Below are positions 53,476 through 61,963 of a DNA stretch of 64,000 nucleotides, piece after piece. The notes beneath the pieces are model-generated. The model searched no databases. It was not told the DNA's origin and saw nothing but the letters and a program-made list of their open reading frames with translations. Within the stretch, counting starts at the first letter, position 1. Each line of letters starts with the position of its first letter. This stretch comes from Gelatiniphilus marinus (GTDB lineage: Bacteria > Bacteroidota > Bacteroidia > Flavobacteriales > Flavobacteriaceae), in NCBI RefSeq assembly GCF_042678305.1, contig NZ_JBHUDT010000001.1; one strand, given 5' to 3'. The position numbers and the translations under genes were made by a program.

Positions 53476-56400
53476 ATGAGACACAATCTCTTTAAAATTC
53501 TAGCGCTTTTCTTTATGGCATATTCCAGTGCCCAAAATGTAAGTGTTAGTGGAAATGTACAGGACGATACAGGCTTTCCCATACCCGGAGCCAACGTATT
53601 GGTTAAAGGTACAAGTACGGGATCCGTTACCGACTTTGATGGTAATTTTACTATAAACGATATTCAAGTCGGTTCAACACTTGTATTTAGTTACATAGGC
53701 TATATAACGCAAGAAGTTGTGGTGGCCAATGGCAGTAACCTTAATATACAGATGTTGCCAGATATAGCCCAATTAAGCGAAGTAGTTGTAATTGGTTACG
53801 GCACGCAAACCAAAAAAGAAATAACAGGAGCTGTTTCCGTTATCGGGTCAGAGACCATAGAAGCCTTAAAGCCCACAAGAGTAGAGCAGGCTTTACAAGG
53901 GCAAGTAGCCGGTGTTAATATTACATCGCAATCGGGTTCCCCGGGCGGTGGCACAACCATAAGTATTAGAGGTGTTTCTACAAACGGAGATAGCAGACCA
54001 TTAATATTAGTAGATGGCAATGTAGTTGAAGACTTAAGCGTTGTAAATCCCAGCGATATAGAAAGCATTAATGTGCTAAAAGATGCTACGGCGGGTATTT
54101 ATGGTGTAAGAGCAGCCAATGGTGTAGTATTAATAACAACTAAAACAGGGCGTAAAGATATGCCTTTAACAATAGAGTATTCTGCCTATACTGGTTTTCA
54201 ACAAACCTCCAGGAAGTTGCCGGCGCTAAACGCTACAGAATACGCTGCTTTGGTAAACGAAGCCTTTGCAGCTGGTGGCAGTACTCCTCCTTTTACAGAT
54301 TTATCTGCCTTGGGTGTTGGTACGAATTGGCAAGACCAAGTTTTTCAAACAGCGCCGATTTTTAACAATAGCATTACCTTTAAAGGTGGTACCGAAAAAT
54401 CATCGTACTCGTTTAGTAGCTCTTTTTTAAAACAAGATGGTATTGTTGGCGGAAGCAAATCTAATTTTACCAGATTTACAAAACGCGCCAGTTACAATTT
54501 TGATTTTTTAGAAAATTTTAAATTCACTTCTGGCTTAACCTATACAAGTACCAACAAGAATAATTTAGTTGAGTCTGCATTAGGCTCGGTGCTTTTTAAT
54601 GCCTTGAACATGGATCCCACAAAAAGTGTTAAAGATCAAACAGGTGCTTTTACCATAGCCGAAGGCTTGGGTAACGAGGTTATTAATCCAATAGCTCAAA
54701 CTGCTAATGCCTACGATAAAACCAAGGTAAGTAAACTAAGCGGAAATGCAGGTTTAGGGTATAACTTTTTAGAGCATTTTACGGCTCAAGCTAATGTTCA
54801 GTTTAACTATTCAGAAGTACGTTCTAAAATATTCAGGCCCACTGTTAATTACGGTAGCGGAAAAGTATTTAATATAGATAGGAGCGAGGTTATAGAAAAC
54901 TTGGATTATTTTAGAGACTATACCTTTGATGCTTTTGTAAAATACGAAAACACGTTTAACGATATTCATAAACTCAACCTGCTTTTAGGAACATCGGTTT
55001 TTAAAACCACTGGCGAATTTACCGGAAAAAAAGGATTTGATATTGAAGGCAATATTGTGCAAAACGCCAATATTTTCCAAGCTTCGAATGTTGAAGACAG
55101 ATTTCGCCTTAAAGGCAGAAACGACACCTTCGACTCTAGGTTGCTCTCCTATTTCGCAAGATTGCAATACGATTATAAAGGCAAATATTTATTGTCTGCT
55201 GTGGTACGTCGTGATGGCTCAACTAAATTCGGTCCAGAAAACAAATTCGGTATTTTCCCATCGGGTTCAATTGGTTGGGTAGTTTCAGACGAGGATTTTC
55301 TGGCCGATAGCAACTCCCTAAACTTCCTGAAATTAAGAGCATCTTACGGTATTTTGGGCAACGACAGAATTGGAGATTTTAGGTTTGTTTCTCTCCTAAA
55401 CGGAGAAGGGACCTATGTTTTTGATGGCCAACTGGTGAATGGATTGGTTCCGGGCGTTATATCAAATCCAGAGATCCGTTGGGAAAAACAAAAAACCTTA
55501 AATATTGGCGTAGATATGAAGTTTTTAAGCAACAAGCTGGATGTTACTGCCGATTATTTTAAGAAAAGAACCGAAGATCTATTGGTAACCCCTCAGGTAT
55601 CTGGTATTATTGGAGCAGGTGCAGCAGGTTCTGGCGCACCAACTATTAATGCAGGTGTGGTCGAGAACAAAGGATTTGAATTTGCCATTGGCTATTCTGA
55701 TAATTTTAACGATAATTTTAAATTCAGCGTTAAATACAACGTTACCACAATTCAAAACCAGGTCGTTTCGGTTAGTGCAGACGGCGGGTTTCTTTCAGGC
55801 GGAAGTTTTGGTGTAGGCCAAGATCCGCCTTCAAGAATGGAAGCGGGTTTCCCAATAGGTTACTTTAGGGGGTACAGGACCGATGGTGTTTTTCAAAACC
55901 AAGCAGAATTAGACGCATATCCAACCATTGACGATCAAGTCCAGGCAGGAGATTTAAGGTTTGTAGATGTTAATAACGATGGTTTTATTGATGATGATGA
56001 CAGGGTAAATCTAGGCGATCCAATTCCAGAAGCTACCATGGGGCTCAATATATCTTTGGATTATAAAAACTTCGACTTTTCAGCCTATGCCTTTGCATCA
56101 GTTGGAAACGAAATCGTACGAAATTACGAGTGTAATCAAAATTTAACAAACCGTACGGTTAATTTCTTAAACCGATGGACAGGTGAGGGCAGTACAAATA
56201 CAGACCCAAGGGTTACCACAGGTGCAAATTCAAACGGCTTGTTTTCAGATTATTTTGTTGAAGATGGCTCTTTTGTAAGATTGCAAAACGTACAATTAGG
56301 ATATACGTTTAAGCCTGAATCAGAAGATTCAAAAATAGACAAACTACGTTTATACGTATCAGCAAGTAACCTATTTACCTTAACAGAATACAGAGGTTAC

Positions 56401-56502
56401 GACCCAACGGCATCTAGCGGAGATCCCATAGGTGGAGGTATAGATCAAGGGTTCTATCCAAACCCAAAAACCTTTTTACTTGGTCTTAACTTAAAATTTT
56501 AA
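53476..56502 (+). CDS. susC: SusC/RagA-type TonB-dependent outer-membrane transporter
   Basis: 1008 residues. Signal peptide MRHNLFKILALFFMAYSSAQ, then a carboxypeptidase-regulatory-like domain (VSVSGNVQDDTGFPIPGANV), the SusC-type linker (VVIGYGTQTKKEITGAVS), plug domain (SIRGVSTNGDSRPLILVDGN) and a beta-barrel ending in the aromatic NPKTFLLGLNLKF. It imports oligosaccharides across the outer membrane with TonB energy, capped by SusD. It lies 230 bp after the regulator and 9 bp before susD. Confidence 0.96.
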   Translation: MRHNLFKILALFFMAYSSAQNVSVSGNVQDDTGFPIPGANVLVKGTSTGSVTDFDGNFTINDIQVGSTLVFSYIGYITQEVVVANGSNLNIQMLPDIAQLSEVVVIGYGTQTKKEITGAVSVIGSETIEALKPTRVEQALQGQVAGVNITSQSGSPGGGTTISIRGVSTNGDSRPLILVDGNVVEDLSVVNPSDIESINVLKDATAGIYGVRAANGVVLITTKTGRKDMPLTIEYSAYTGFQQTSRKLPALNATEYAALVNEAFAAGGSTPPFTDLSALGVGTNWQDQVFQTAPIFNNSITFKGGTEKSSYSFSSSFLKQDGIVGGSKSNFTRFTKRASYNFDFLENFKFTSGLTYTSTNKNNLVESALGSVLFNALNMDPTKSVKDQTGAFTIAEGLGNEVINPIAQTANAYDKTKVSKLSGNAGLGYNFLEHFTAQANVQFNYSEVRSKIFRPTVNYGSGKVFNIDRSEVIENLDYFRDYTFDAFVKYENTFNDIHKLNLLLGTSVFKTTGEFTGKKGFDIEGNIVQNANIFQASNVEDRFRLKGRNDTFDSRLLSYFARLQYDYKGKYLLSAVVRRDGSTKFGPENKFGIFPSGSIGWVVSDEDFLADSNSLNFLKLRASYGILGNDRIGDFRFVSLLNGEGTYVFDGQLVNGLVPGVISNPEIRWEKQKTLNIGVDMKFLSNKLDVTADYFKKRTEDLLVTPQVSGIIGAGAAGSGAPTINAGVVENKGFEFAIGYSDNFNDNFKFSVKYNVTTIQNQVVSVSADGGFLSGGSFGVGQDPPSRMEAGFPIGYFRGYRTDGVFQNQAELDAYPTIDDQVQAGDLRFVDVNNDGFIDDDDRVNLGDPIPEATMGLNISLDYKNFDFSAYAFASVGNEIVRNYECNQNLTNRTVNFLNRWTGEGSTNTDPRVTTGANSNGLFSDYFVEDGSFVRLQNVQLGYTFKPESEDSKIDKLRLYVSASNLFTLTEYRGYDPTASSGDPIGGGIDQGFYPNPKTFLLGLNLKF

Positions 56503-56511
56503 TTCAGAATT

Positions 56512-57990
56512 ATGAAAAATTTAAAAATAAAAAATATACTTATAGTCTTTGTGCTAATGGTGTCCTGTAGCGACGACTTTGTAAATGTCGATTCGCCAGA
56601 CGCGAATTCTGAAAGCTTCTTTAATACTGAAGCAGATTACGCAAGTGCTTTAATTGGAGCTTACGATGGGTTGCAATATACCTATGTAAATGTGATGCTG
56701 GGAGAAATAGCATCAGATAATACACTATGCGGTGGCGAGAGCGCTACAGATGTTGTTGGTTTTCAAGAAATAGACGACATGAGGCATACACCAAACAACG
56801 CCAATTTAAGGGATATTTGGAATTGGATGTTCGGCGCGGTAAATCGTGCGAATTTCATTTTAGAGTTTCAGGACAAAACAGATTTTCCAAACAAAAACAA
56901 TATTATCGCCCAAGCCCGTTTTTTAAGAGCTTATTACAATTTCGAACTTGTAAAGTGGTTTGGCGATATTCCTTTTGCCATCGATAAGCGTATTCAATTT
57001 GGAGATCAATTCACTATTGAAAGATCTCCAAAATCTGAAGTCTATTCCCTTATAGAGCAGGATTTAATGTTTGCAGCTGCCAACTTGCCCTATGCACAAG
57101 CCCAAAAAGGAAGGGTAACAAAAGGCGCTGCCCAGGCTCTATTGGGAAAAGCGTTCTTGTACCAAGATAAATTTGCAGAAGCTGCAACCGTATTGGAGGA
57201 TTTAATAATTAACGGTCCTTACGATTTGGTAACAGAAACCAGAAATGTTGAAGGTGTAACCATATTACCGATTTTTGAAAATGATTTTGAAAACAACATC
57301 GAATCGGTTTTCGAGGTGCAATATACAGATCAAGAGGGCGCTGGTTTTGACTGTTTGCAATGTAGCGAAGGTAACGTTGCAGTAGGTTTTAATGGCATTA
57401 GAAACTACAATGGGCCAGTTTTCGATTCTGGGTTCAGTTTTAACGTACCAACACAAGAAGTGGTTGATGCTTTTGAGGCTGGCGATATTCGATTAGATAC
57501 AGCTATTTTAGATATTAATGCTTGGGCCTCAAATACTGGTGCAACTTTCGCTACAGGCTTCGAGCATACGGGCTATTACAACAGAAAATATATTGCCCGT
57601 AAAGGCGATTTAAATACCGGAGATGCTAACCTAACTAACCCAAACAATTACAGAGCCATACGTTTTGCCGATGTATTGTTAATGGCGGCAGAAGCCTTAA
57701 ACCGAGGTGGAATAAGCGATACAAGAGCACAAGGCTATTTAAACCGTGTGCGTACAAGAGCAATGCTTCCAGATGTAGCAACTACGGGCTCTAACTTAAC
57801 AAACGATATTTATAAGGAACGCCGTGTGGAATTGGTAGGCGAAGGCCATCGTTTTTTCGATTTGGTAAGAACAGGACGAGCAGCACAAGAAATAGAAGGC
57901 TTTACAACTGGAAAACATGAGGTCTTCCCTATTCCGGAAATTGAGATACAATTAGCAGGAAATACATGGGCGCAAAACCCAGGATACTAA
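56512..57990 (+). CDS. susD: SusD/RagB-type glycan-binding lipoprotein
   Basis: 492 residues. The lipoprotein signal ends at MVSCSDDF, with the Cys near residue 19, so it is surface-anchored. TPR-like helices characteristic of SusD (QARFLRAYYNFELVKWFGDI, KGAAQALLGKAFLYQDKFAEA) and the C-terminal ERRVELVGEGHRFFDLVRTG are all present. It forms the lid of the SusC transporter and binds the substrate. It is co-transcribed with susC. Confidence 0.96.
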   Translation: MKNLKIKNILIVFVLMVSCSDDFVNVDSPDANSESFFNTEADYASALIGAYDGLQYTYVNVMLGEIASDNTLCGGESATDVVGFQEIDDMRHTPNNANLRDIWNWMFGAVNRANFILEFQDKTDFPNKNNIIAQARFLRAYYNFELVKWFGDIPFAIDKRIQFGDQFTIERSPKSEVYSLIEQDLMFAAANLPYAQAQKGRVTKGAAQALLGKAFLYQDKFAEAATVLEDLIINGPYDLVTETRNVEGVTILPIFENDFENNIESVFEVQYTDQEGAGFDCLQCSEGNVAVGFNGIRNYNGPVFDSGFSFNVPTQEVVDAFEAGDIRLDTAILDINAWASNTGATFATGFEHTGYYNRKYIARKGDLNTGDANLTNPNNYRAIRFADVLLMAAEALNRGGISDTRAQGYLNRVRTRAMLPDVATTGSNLTNDIYKERRVELVGEGHRFFDLVRTGRAAQEIEGFTTGKHEVFPIPEIEIQLAGNTWAQNPGY

Positions 57991-58097
57991 ATCATAAAAA
58001 ATTAACTTATGAAATGCGCCATAATAAAAGTTTTGAAATTAACTGAAATCACTATTGGCGAAATACTTATGACGAAAAAAACAATAAATATTAACTT

Positions 58098-60134
58098 ATG
58101 AAAACATTAAAATATATAATGAGTTTTGCTTTGGTATTCTTTATAAGTTGTGCCGAAGACGATAACGATTTAAGTTTTGTAGGAAACATAGTAGCTCCTA
58201 CAGAGGTTTCGGCACAGTTTAAAGTAGCACAAGACAATAGCGGATTGGTTTCCATTACACCTAATTCCAATGGAGCAGTGTCGTACAACATTGCGCTTGG
58301 CGATGGTACAACAGATCTGGTAAATGTAAAACAAGGCGAAACCTTAGAACACACTTATACCGAAGGTACATATACGGTAAGTCTTGAAGCTGTTGGTTTA
58401 AGCGGTTTAAAAACGCTGGTAAATCAAGAATTGGTAGTGTCGTTTAAAGCACCCGAAAATTTGGTGGTTACCATCGAAAACGATGCGGCAATCTCAAAAC
58501 AAGTCAATGTAACGGCTACGGCAGATTATGCAGTGTCTTTCGATGTGTATTTCGGCGAACCCGGAAATGATACTCCGGTAACGGCAAACATAGGCGAAGT
58601 TGCATCGTACAATTATCAAGATGCTGGAACCTATACCATTAGAGTTGTAGCCATGGGTGCAGCTATTGAAACTACCGAATATATTGAAGAGTTTCAAGTT
58701 ACAGCAATATTGCAACCATTAGCTGGGGCGCCAACACCTTCGCGTTCTCAAAACGATGTTATTTCTATTTATAGCGATGTTTACGCAAATCCAAATCCTA
58801 TTGATTATTATCCAAATTGGGGGCAAACCACCACATACACGCAAATAGATGTTAATGGAGACAATATAATCCAATATGGCGATTTAACTTACCAAGGTAT
58901 CGATTTTAGTAGCGTTCCTGTTGATGCTTCGGCAATGGAATTCCTTCATGTTGATATATGGACCGCCAATGATAATTTTAATGCAAAACTATCGCCTATT
59001 AGCTCGGGGCCAAACGAGACCGCATACGATTTAGAATTAACCGCAAACCAATGGACATCGTTCGATATTCCGTTATCATTCTTTACAGATGCCAATCCTT
59101 TGGTAAATCTAGCCGATATTATTCAGTTTAAATTCGATGGCGTAGCTTCTGGGGCTGGTACTATTTTTGTCGATAACCTGTATTTCTACAGAGCGCCAAC
59201 TACAACGGTACCAAGTGTAACGCCCATTACTTTCGAAACACCATTCGCTTTAGATCAATTTGATGGTGGCGGCACATCAATAGTAACTAACCCAGATACC
59301 AACGGAAACAATTCGGCAAGCGTTTTAGAAATGGTTAAAGGAGCAGGACAACCATGGGCGGGTTCTAAAATTACCATCCCAACACCATTCAATTTTTCAA
59401 ATTCAACAACTGTTACTGCAAAAGTTTGGTCGCCAAGAGCAGGTTTAAATTTACTTATGAAATTTGAAGATAATGTACCCTGGCCTGGGGTTACAGGAAC
59501 AGCAGAAATTACCGCAACAACTACACTAGCAAATGCATGGGAAACCTTAACCTTCGATTTTTCAGGAATTGATACGAATATAGATTGGTACAACATGGTA
59601 CTCATTATGGACAACGGAACACAAGGCGACGGATCTGCCAATTACACCATTTATATAGATGATGTATCAACAAACCCGATGCTGGATTTCGAACCAAAAT
59701 TCGAATTAAGTTCATTTGATGGCGGGGGTATTTCGGTAATAGCAAACCCAGATACCAACGGAAATTCTTCCAGTATGGTTGCAGAAATGGTTAAAGGCGC
59801 AGGACAACCCTGGGCAGGTTCTAAAATAACGGTGCCATCACCATTTAATTTTGAAGGAGCAACAACAGTAACCGTAAAAGTTTGGTCGCCAAGAGCAGGC
59901 TTAAATTTACTTATGAAATTTGAAGATAATGTACCCTGGCCAGGAGTTACAGGAACTGCAGAAATTACGGCAACAACAACCCTGGCAAACGCTTGGGAAA
60001 CTTTAACTTATGATTTCTCTGGAATTGATACGAATATAGATTGGTACAACCTTGTTTTGATTATGGATAATGGCACACAAGGCGATGGATCTGCCAATTA
60101 TACCATTTATATAGATGATATCGAACAAAACTAA
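58098..60134 (+). CDS. Surface lipoprotein with PKD domains and duplicated CBM-like domains
   Basis: 678 residues. The lipoprotein signal is MKTLKYIMSFALVFFISCAE, followed by two PKD-like domains (about residues 35-115 and 117-205), a beta-rich domain ending at IFVDNLYFYRA (about 210-370), and two 145-residue domains, 379-523 and 531-675, that are nearly identical. Both carry VKGAGQPWAGSKIT and WSPRAGLNLLMKFEDNVPWP. This is the SusE-position protein, most likely a glycan-binding protein. No catalytic pair was recognised. It lies 107 bp after susD. Confidence 0.85.
   Translation: MKTLKYIMSFALVFFISCAEDDNDLSFVGNIVAPTEVSAQFKVAQDNSGLVSITPNSNGAVSYNIALGDGTTDLVNVKQGETLEHTYTEGTYTVSLEAVGLSGLKTLVNQELVVSFKAPENLVVTIENDAAISKQVNVTATADYAVSFDVYFGEPGNDTPVTANIGEVASYNYQDAGTYTIRVVAMGAAIETTEYIEEFQVTAILQPLAGAPTPSRSQNDVISIYSDVYANPNPIDYYPNWGQTTTYTQIDVNGDNIIQYGDLTYQGIDFSSVPVDASAMEFLHVDIWTANDNFNAKLSPISSGPNETAYDLELTANQWTSFDIPLSFFTDANPLVNLADIIQFKFDGVASGAGTIFVDNLYFYRAPTTTVPSVTPITFETPFALDQFDGGGTSIVTNPDTNGNNSASVLEMVKGAGQPWAGSKITIPTPFNFSNSTTVTAKVWSPRAGLNLLMKFEDNVPWPGVTGTAEITATTTLANAWETLTFDFSGIDTNIDWYNMVLIMDNGTQGDGSANYTIYIDDVSTNPMLDFEPKFELSSFDGGGISVIANPDTNGNSSSMVAEMVKGAGQPWAGSKITVPSPFNFEGATTVTVKVWSPRAGLNLLMKFEDNVPWPGVTGTAEITATTTLANAWETLTYDFSGIDTNIDWYNLVLIMDNGTQGDGSANYTIYIDDIEQN
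59232..60122 (+). repeat. Tandem duplication of a 145-codon domain
   Basis: The units are 59232-59666 and 59688-60122, separated by seven codons. Long stretches are identical in protein and nearly so in DNA, indicating a recent duplication. Differences concentrate in the first third. Confidence 0.9.
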
Positions 60135-60159
60135 AGTCAAAAATTTTAAAACTAAAATT

Positions 60160-61803
60160 ATGAAAAAATTAAAATATAGCTTCAGGGTTTTTATAATGTT
60201 GGCTCTCGTTTTTACTGCCTGTCAAGAAGATGATGTTGCCGTTGGGGCAATAACAGCGCCTTCAAATATTCAAGTAGATGTAGATATTGTTGGAGCCGAT
60301 GCAGCAAATCCAAACGGAGACGGCAGCGGAACGGTTAACTTTACCGCAACGGCCGATAACGCGATTTCCTACCAATTTGTGTACAATAACAATACAACAT
60401 CTGCTCCCGGAGGAAAACAATCCTACGATTTTTCGGTATTAGGATTAAACACTTATTCGGTAACGGTATTGGCATTTGGTACGGGCGGCGCTTCATCAAG
60501 TAAAACCGTTGAGGTAGAAGTGCTTTCGTTATACGATCCACCAGCAGATTTAACAGAAATGTTACACGCCAATAGCTCAAGGGAATGGCGAATTAAAGCT
60601 GAAGCGAAACCCCACTTTGGCTTAGGGCCAGTTGGCGGATTTATTCCAGGTGAATGGTACAGCGCAGAGCCTTTTGAAAAAGACGCTGTTGGCATGTACG
60701 ACGACCGATATATTTTTAATGCCGATGGTACATTTACACACATCACCAACAGCACTAATGACGATCCAACTACAGATACTTCAGGTACGGTTTTTGGGCG
60801 CGACCCATTAATTAACGAGTTAGGTGGTACGGGCGGCGGTACCGCTGATGGCGCGGATATATTAAATTACCCGTTTAGCGATTATACAGCACAATGGAGT
60901 TTAGGCGCACCAGGTGGTGTAGAAACACTTAGTTTAACCGGGACTGCTTTTATGGGGTATTACACAGGAGGAAATCATAAATACGAAATTTTTAGTCGCT
61001 CAGCTAACGAAATGGTTTTAAAAACTACCGATGGCAATGGCGAGTTCGATTGGTGGTTTACCCTTACAACTGAAGGTGAGGCGACCAGCGAATTTGAAAC
61101 CGCTTACACCAACTTGGTTTGGGAAGACGGGTTTGATACAGATGGTGGTGCTCCTAATCCTGCCAATTGGACTTACGATATTGGTACAGGAACCAACGGA
61201 TGGGGAAATAACGAAGTGCAAACCTATACCAACAATGCAGAAAATGTTTTAGTTGAAGGTGGTCTTCTTAAAATAACCGCAAAAGCAGATGGCAGTGGCG
61301 GTTATACATCGGCAAGAATAAAATCTGAAGGTTTACAAGAATTTACCTACGGAAGAATTGATGTTAGAGCTAAATTACCATCGGCTCAAGGCACCTGGCC
61401 AGCAATATGGATGTTGGGTTCAAACTTTTCAACGGTGGGATGGCCACAATCAGGCGAAATTGATATTATGGAACAAACCGGAGACGATAAAGCAAATTCT
61501 TTAGGGACTTTACATTGGTTCGATTCTGGTACCAATGCCAATGCCAGCTTTGGTAATACTACGGCGGTATCAAATGCAGCATCAGAGTTTCATGTGTATT
61601 CTCTAGATTGGTCTGCAGATAAAATGTACATACTTATAGACAATGTGCCGTTTTTCGAGTTCGATAACAATGCAGCATTACCATTTAATCAAGATTTCTT
61701 TTTCATTTTAAATATTGCCATGGGCGGTACTTTAGGTGGTACAATAGACCCCGGGTTTACGCAAGACACTATGGAAATCGATTATGTAAGAGTTTATCAA
61801 TAA
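60160..61803 (+). CDS. GH16 endo-beta-glucanase lipoprotein (laminarinase type)
   Basis: 547 residues from ATG 60160. An earlier in-frame start at 60115 overlaps the previous gene and is rejected. Lipoprotein signal MKKLKYSFRVFIMLALVFTA then Cys. A PKD-like domain (about 30-125), a middle domain (REWRIKAEAKPHFG to about residue 310) and the GH16 domain (about 325-547) follow. The active-site motif is GEIDIMEQTG, with nucleophile E433 and acid/base E438. The five-residue EIDIM-E spacing with Met is typical of laminarinases. It should cut beta-1,3-glucan at the cell surface. A terminator follows. Confidence 0.95.
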   Translation: MKKLKYSFRVFIMLALVFTACQEDDVAVGAITAPSNIQVDVDIVGADAANPNGDGSGTVNFTATADNAISYQFVYNNNTTSAPGGKQSYDFSVLGLNTYSVTVLAFGTGGASSSKTVEVEVLSLYDPPADLTEMLHANSSREWRIKAEAKPHFGLGPVGGFIPGEWYSAEPFEKDAVGMYDDRYIFNADGTFTHITNSTNDDPTTDTSGTVFGRDPLINELGGTGGGTADGADILNYPFSDYTAQWSLGAPGGVETLSLTGTAFMGYYTGGNHKYEIFSRSANEMVLKTTDGNGEFDWWFTLTTEGEATSEFETAYTNLVWEDGFDTDGGAPNPANWTYDIGTGTNGWGNNEVQTYTNNAENVLVEGGLLKITAKADGSGGYTSARIKSEGLQEFTYGRIDVRAKLPSAQGTWPAIWMLGSNFSTVGWPQSGEIDIMEQTGDDKANSLGTLHWFDSGTNANASFGNTTAVSNAASEFHVYSLDWSADKMYILIDNVPFFEFDNNAALPFNQDFFFILNIAMGGTLGGTIDPGFTQDTMEIDYVRVYQ

Positions 61804-61820
61804 ATAGTTTGAGTGTTTTT

Positions 61821-61854
61821 AAAAAGGTCGGCATTCTTACAACCGGCCTTTTTA
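61821..61854 (+). terminator. Terminator after the GH16 gene
   Basis: AAAAAGGTCGG pairs with CCGGCCTTTTT (one G-U) around an 11-nt loop. It closes the susC-to-GH16 operon. Confidence 0.85.
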
Positions 61855-61963
61855 TTTCATTTTAAAATAATATAGGCATATTTTTTTATTGTATTAAGTT
61901 CAAATTCCAAATAAATAATACAATAATCATTTTGTTGCCAGCAATACATCTATACCAAAATTA

